Positions 58,401 to 64,000 of a stretch of 64,000 bases of DNA are shown piece by piece (position 1 is the first letter of the stretch; each line of letters starts with the position of its first letter). Source of the stretch: Lophius americanus (lineage: Eukaryota > Chordata > Actinopteri > Lophiiformes > Lophiidae). Location: assembly GCA_037951165.1 (NCBI GenBank), contig JBBDHG010000006.1, forward strand, positions 434,001-498,000. The letters run 5' to 3'. The translations under genes and the position numbers were made by a program. The notes beneath the pieces were generated by a model. The model saw nothing but the letters and a program-made list of their open reading frames with translations. It was not told the origin of the DNA and made no database searches.

Positions 58401-61400
58401 CGCCTAATTTTTGACACCTATACCATTTGTTTATAACATTAACACGCCTAATGTTTATTACACGTATACGACATGTTTATAACATTAACACGCCTAACGT
58501 TTATGACACGTATACGACATGTTTATAACATTGACACGCCTAATGTTTGACACGTATACGACACGTTTATGACGCGTATACGACACGTTTATAACATTAA
58601 CATATTTAACGTTTATGACACGTATACAACACATTTATAACATTAAGGCTTATAACATTAACATTCTTAATGTTTGACATGTATGCGACATTTTTATAAC
58701 ATTAACACACCTATTGTTTATGACACGTATACGACACGTTTATAACATTAACACGCCTAAGGTTTATGACGCGTATACGACACGTTTATATCATTAAGAA
58801 GCCTACTGTTTGACAGGTATACGACATGTTTATAACATTAACACGCCTTACGTTTATGACACGTATACAACATGTTTATAACATTAACACGCCTATTGGT
58901 TGACAGGTATACGACATGTTTATAACATTAACACGCCTTACGTTTATAACATTAACACGCCTAATTTTTGTCACCTATACCATATGTTTATAACATTAAC
59001 ACGCCTAATGTTTATTACACGTATACGACATGTTTATAACATTAACACGCCTAAGGCTAATAAAATAAACACGCCTAATGTTTGACACGTATACGACACG
59101 TTTATGACGCGTATACGACACGTTTATAACATTAACATATTTAACGTTTATGACACGTATACAACACGTTTATAACATTAACACGTCTCAGGTTTATAAC
59201 ATTAACACGCCTAATGTTTATGGCGCGTATACGACACGTTTATAACATTAACACGTCTCAGGTTTATAAAATTAACACGCCTAATGTTTATGACGCGTAT
59301 ACGACACGTTTATGACGCGTATACAACACGTTTATAACATTAACATATTTAACGTTTATGACACGTATACAACACATTTATAACATTAAGGCTTATAACA
59401 TTAACATTCCTAATGTTTGACATGTATGCGACATTTTTATAACATTAACACACCTATTGTTTATGACACGTATACGACACGTTTATAACATTAACACGCC
59501 TAAGGTTTATGACGCGTATACGACACGTTTATATCATTAAGACGCCTATTGTTTGACAGGTATACGACATGTCTATAACATTAACACGCCTTACATTTAT
59601 GACACGTATACAACATGTTTATAACATTAACACGCCTATTGGTTGACAGGTATACGACATGTTTATAACATTAACACGCCTTACGTTTATAACATTAACA
59701 CGCCTAATTTTTGACACCTATACCATATGTTTATAACATTAACACGCCTAATGTTTATTACACGTATACGACATGTTTATAACATTAACACGCCTAACGT
59801 TTATGACACGTATACGACATGTTTATAACATTGACACGCCTAATGTTTGACACGTATACGACACGTTTATGACGCGTATACGACACGTTTATAACATTAA
59901 CATATTTAACGTTTATGACACGTATACAACACATTTATAACATTAAGGCTTCTAACATTAACATTCCTAAAGTTTGACATGTATGCGACATTATTTATAA
60001 CATTAACACACCTATTGTTTATGACACGTATACGACACGTTTATAACATTAACACGCCTAAGGTTTATGACGCGTATACGACACGTTTATATCATTAAGA
60101 CGCCTACTGTTTGACAGGTATACGACATGTTTATAACATTAACACGCCTTACGTTTATGACACGCATACAACATGTTTATAACATTAACACGCCTATTGG
60201 TTGACAGGTATACGACATGTTTATAACATTAACACGCCTTACGTTTATAACATTAACACGCCTAATTTTTGACACCTATACCATATGTTTATAACATTAA
60301 CACGCCTAATGTTTATTACACGTATACGACATGTTTATAACATTAACACGCCTAAGGCTAATAAAATAAACACGCCCAATGTTTGACACGTATACGACAC
60401 GTTTATGACGCGTATACGACACGTTTATAACATTAACATATTTAACGTTTATGACACGTATACAACACATTTATAACATTAACATTCCTAATGTTTGACA
60501 TGTATGCGACATTTTTATAACATTAACAAACCTATTGTTTATGACACGTATACGACACGTTTATAACATTAACACGCCTAAGGTTTATGACGCGTATACG
60601 ACACGTTTATATCATTAAGACGCCTATTGTTTGACAGGTATACGACATGTTTATAACATTAACACGCCTTACGTTTATGACACGTATACAGCATGTTTAT
60701 AACATTAACACGCCTATTGTTTGACAGGTATACGACATGTTTATAACATTAACACGCCTTACGTTTATAACATTAACACGCCTAATTTTTGACACCTATA
60801 CCATATGTTTATAACATTAACACGCCTAACGTTTATGACACGTATACGACATGTTTATAACATTGACACGCCTAATGTTTGACACGTATACGACACGTTT
60901 AAGACGCGTATACGACATGTTTATAACATTAACATATTTAACGTTTATGACACGTATACAACACATTTATAACATTAAGGCTTATAACATTAACATGCCT
61001 AATGTTTGACATGTATGCGACATTTTTATAACATTAACACACCTATTGTTTATGCAACGTATACGACACGCTTATAACATTAAGACGCCTAAGGTTTATG
61101 AAGCGTATACGACACGTTTATAACATTAACACGACTATGGCTTATAACATTAACACGCGTAATTTTTGACAAGTATACCACATGTTTATAACATTAACAC
61201 GCCTAATGTTTATTACACGTATACGACATGTTTATAACATTGACATGTCTAATGTTTGACACGTATACGACACGTTTATAACATTAACACGCCTAAGGTT
61301 CATAACATTAACACGCCTAATGTTTGACACGTATACGACATGTTTATAACATTAACACCCCTTACGTTTATGACACGTATACAACATGTTTATAACATTA

Positions 61401-64000
61401 ACACGCCTATTGTTTGACAGGTATACGACATGTTTATAACATTAACACGCCTTACGTTTATGACATGTATACAACACGTTTATAACATTAACACGCCTCA
61501 GGTTTATAACATTAACACGCCTAATGTTTATGACGCGTATACGACATGTTTATAACATTGACACGTCTAATGTTTGACACGTATACGACACGTTTATAAC
61601 ATTAACACGCCTAAGGTTCATAACATTAACACGCCTAATGTTTGACACGTATACGACATGTTTATAACATTAACACGCCTTACGTTTATGACACGTACAC
61701 AACATGTTTATAACATTAACACGCCTATTGTTTGACAGGTATACGACATGTTTATAACATTAACACGCCTTACGTTTATGACACGTATACAACACGTTTA
61801 TAACATTAACACGCCTCAGGTTTATAACATTAACACGCATAATGTTTATGACGCGTATACGACAAGTTTATAACATTAACACGCCTAAGGCTAATAAAAT
61901 AAACACGCCTAATGTTTGACACGTATACGACACGTTTATGACGCGTATACGACACGTTTATAACATTAACATATTTAACGTTTATGACACGTATACAACA
62001 CGTGTCAACAAGTTTATAACATTAACACGCCTAAGGCTAATAAAATAAACACGCCTAATGTTTGACACGTATACGACACCTTTATGACGCGTATACGACA
62101 CGTTTATAACATTAACATATTTAACGTTTTTGACACGTATACAACACGTTTATAACATTAACACGTCTCAGGTTTATAACATTAACACGCCTAATGTTTA
62201 TGACGCGTATACGACACGTTTATAACATTAACACGTCTCAGGTTTATAAAATTAACACGCCTAATGTTTATGACGCGTATACGACAAGTTTATAACATTA
62301 ACACGCCTAAGGCTAATAAAATAAACACGCCTAATGTTTGACACGTATACGACACGTTTATGAGGCGTATACGACACGTTTATAACATTAACATATTTAA
62401 CGTTTATGACACGTATACAACACATTTATAACATTAAGGCTTATAACATTAACATTCCTAATGTTTGACATGTATGCGACATTTTTATAACATTAACACA
62501 CCTATTGTTTATAACACGTATACGACACGTTTATAACATTAACACGCCTAAGGTTTATGACGCGTATACGACACGTTTATATCATTAACATGCCTATTGT
62601 TTGACAGGTATACGACATGTTTATAACATTAACACGCCTTACGTTTATGACACGTATACAACATGTTTATAACATTAACACGCCTATTGGTTGACAGGTA
62701 TACGACATGTTTATAACATTAACACGCCTTACGTTTATAACATTAACACGCCTAATTTTTGACACCTATACCATATGTTTATAACATTAACACGCCTAAT
62801 GTTTATTACACGTATACGACATGTTTATAACATTAACACGCCTAACGTTTATGACACGTATACGACATGTTTATAACATTGACACGCCTAATGTTTGACA
62901 CGTATACGACACGTTTATGACGCGTATACGACATGTTTATAACATTAACATATTTAACGTTTATGACACGTATACAACACATTTATAACATTAAGGCTTA
63001 TAACATTAACATGCCTAATGTTTGACATGTATGCGACATTTTTATAACATTAACACACCTATTGTTTATGCAACGTATACGACACGCTTATAACATTAAG
63101 ACGCCTAAGGTTTATGAAGCGTATACGACACGTTTATAACATTAACACGACTATGGCTTATAACATTAACACGCCTAATTTTTGACAAGTATACCACATG
63201 TTTATAACATTAACACGCCTAATGTTTATTACACGTATACAACATGTTTATAACATTAACACGCCTATTGTTTGACAGGTATACGAAATGTTTATTACAT
63301 TAACACGCCTTACGTTTATGACATGTATACAACACGTTTATAACATTAACACGCCTATTGTTTGACAGGTATACGACATGTTTATAACATTAACACGCCT
63401 TACGTTTATGACATGTATACAACACGTTTATAACATTAACACGCCTCAGGTTTATAACATTAACACGCCTAATGTTTATGACGCGTATACGACATGTTTA
63501 TAACATTGACACGTCTAATGTTTGACACGTATACGACACGTTTATAACATTAACACGCCTAAGGTTCATAACATTAACACGCCTAATGTTTGACACGTAT
63601 ACGACATGTTTATAACATTAACACGCCTTACGTTTATGACACATATACAACATGTTTATAACATTAACACGCCTATTGTTTGACAGGTATACGACATGTT
63701 TATAACATTAACACGCCTTACGTTTATGACACGTATACAACACGTTTATAACATTAACACGCCTCAGGTTTATAACATTAACACGCCTAATGCTTATGAC
63801 GCGTATACGACAAGTTTATAACATTAACACGCCTAAGGCTGATAAAATAAACACGCCTAATGTTTGACACGTATACGACACGTTTATGACGCGTATACGA
63901 CACGTTTATAACATTAACATATTTAACGTTTATGACACGTATACAACACGTTTATAACATTAACACGTCTCAGGTTTATAACATTAACACGCCTAATGTT
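55500..64000 (+). repeat. Zone IV block, copy 2
   Basis: This is the partner of about 46.6-56.5 kb and is still matching at the right edge (GGCTGATAAAAT at 56,371 and 63,837), so the block continues outside the window. The matched region of copy 1 runs into the start of copy 2, so the arrangement is a tandem higher-order repeat of about 7.5-8.9 kb. It carries its own 15-bp deletion near 60,480. Confidence 0.83.
60465..60492 (+). repeat. 15-bp deletion in the truncated-unit marker
   Basis: Copy 1 at about 52,984-53,020 has TTATAACATTAAGG and then CTTATAACATTAACATTCC. Here TTATAACATT passes straight into AACATTCC, so the 15-bp unit has been lost. The deletion is bounded by two copies of TTATAACATTAA, as expected for slippage or single-strand annealing. 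It accounts exactly for the offset change from 7,481 to 7,466 bp. Confidence 0.88.

Larger units (their letters stand above)
1..64000 (+). repeat. Satellite DNA array with nested higher-order repeats, filling the window
   Basis: The entire window consists of head-to-tail copies of two related short units, A (24 bp) and B (20-22 bp), all in the same orientation. At a mean of about 22-23 bp per unit this is roughly 2,800 units. I read every line and found no stretch longer than a few bases that is not a recognisable A or B unit or a joint between them. There is no transposon, unique spacer or inverted segment. Long homogeneous arrays like this are known from eukaryotic centromeres, pericentromeres and heterochromatic blocks; assigning it to one of these is inference. 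Both edges are inside the array, so its full length is unknown. Confidence 0.97.
47000..64000 (+). repeat. Zone IV of the array (CATGTCTATAAC and AACCCTCC)
   Basis: CATGTCTATAAC is seen only here (about 47.99, 48.50, 49.06, 49.87, 51.17, 52.39, 56.9, 57.5, 58.3 and 59.6 kb), and ATTAACCCTCC only at 48.09, 48.60, 49.16, 57.01 and 57.57 kb. The zone is two copies of one block of about 7.5-8.9 kb with indel differences between them. No gene is present. Confidence 0.75.

Noticed and set aside
1..64000. CRISPR array
   Set aside because: Unit lengths of 20-24 bp alternate without unique spacers, since both halves are repeats, and no cas genes are present.
1..64000. Telomeric or subtelomeric repeat
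   Set aside because: I saw no TTAGGG, TTTAGGG, TTAGG or similar short G-rich array; the units are longer and have no G-rich strand.
1..64000. Bacterial iteron origin or promoter arrays (TTGACA- and TATAAC-like words)
   Set aside because: TTGACA and TATAAC-like words recur in every dimer simply because they are in the unit sequence, and there are no genes for them to serve.

Overview
The whole 64 kb window is one uninterrupted satellite DNA array. I see no gene, RNA gene, transposon, CRISPR array or other unique sequence from base 1 to base 64,000, and the array runs off both ends. Every unit I read lies in the same orientation. Megabase-type satellite of this kind points to a eukaryotic chromosome, probably centromeric, pericentromeric or other heterochromatin. 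The sequence does not let me name the species: I recognise no published satellite, no telomeric repeat and no 17-bp CENP-B box.

The basic building block is a pair of short units. Unit A is 24 bp: GTTTATAACATTAACACGCC followed by a variable tetranucleotide (TAAT, TAAC, TTAC, TATT, TCAG or TAAG). Unit B is 22 bp: GTTTATGACACGTATACGAC followed by AC or AT, with a common 20-bp form that lacks the internal TA. A and B match at 14 of 22 aligned positions, so they probably descend from one ancestral unit of about 22-24 bp. They usually alternate as a 44-46 bp dimer, but A-A and B-B runs and a 15-bp truncated A unit recur at fixed places. Those irregularities define higher-order repeats (HORs). The array is about 35% GC, has more C than G on the + strand, and is unusually rich in CpG.

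Above the dimer there are two more layers. The first is local tandem duplication of 70, 146, about 511/557, 640, 1,054, 1,140, 1,232, 1,473, 1,480 and 1,552 bp. The second is long-range segment duplication with offsets of 2,981/2,911, 4,786-4,515, 5,540, 7,092-8,995, 8,152, and 8,916-7,466 bp. Offsets were read from rare diagnostic variants shared by both copies. Differences between copies allow a relative order of events, for example a 146-bp duplication that predates the last ~7.5 kb duplication and a 1,232-bp one that probably postdates it.

Layout: 1-20.7 kb is zone I (GTTTAGAAC marker, 8,152-bp duplication). 20.7-28 kb is zone II (2.9-kb duplication, GACTAAGG marker). 28-47 kb is zone III (7.1-9.0 kb duplication, first appearance of AACATTCC and ATTGGTTGAC). 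47-64 kb is zone IV (7.5-8.9 kb duplication, CATGTCTATAAC and AACCCTCC markers). Short open frames of 60-89 codons occur on both strands, but they are by-products of unit lengths and of units that lack stop codons in some frames, and I do not call them genes.
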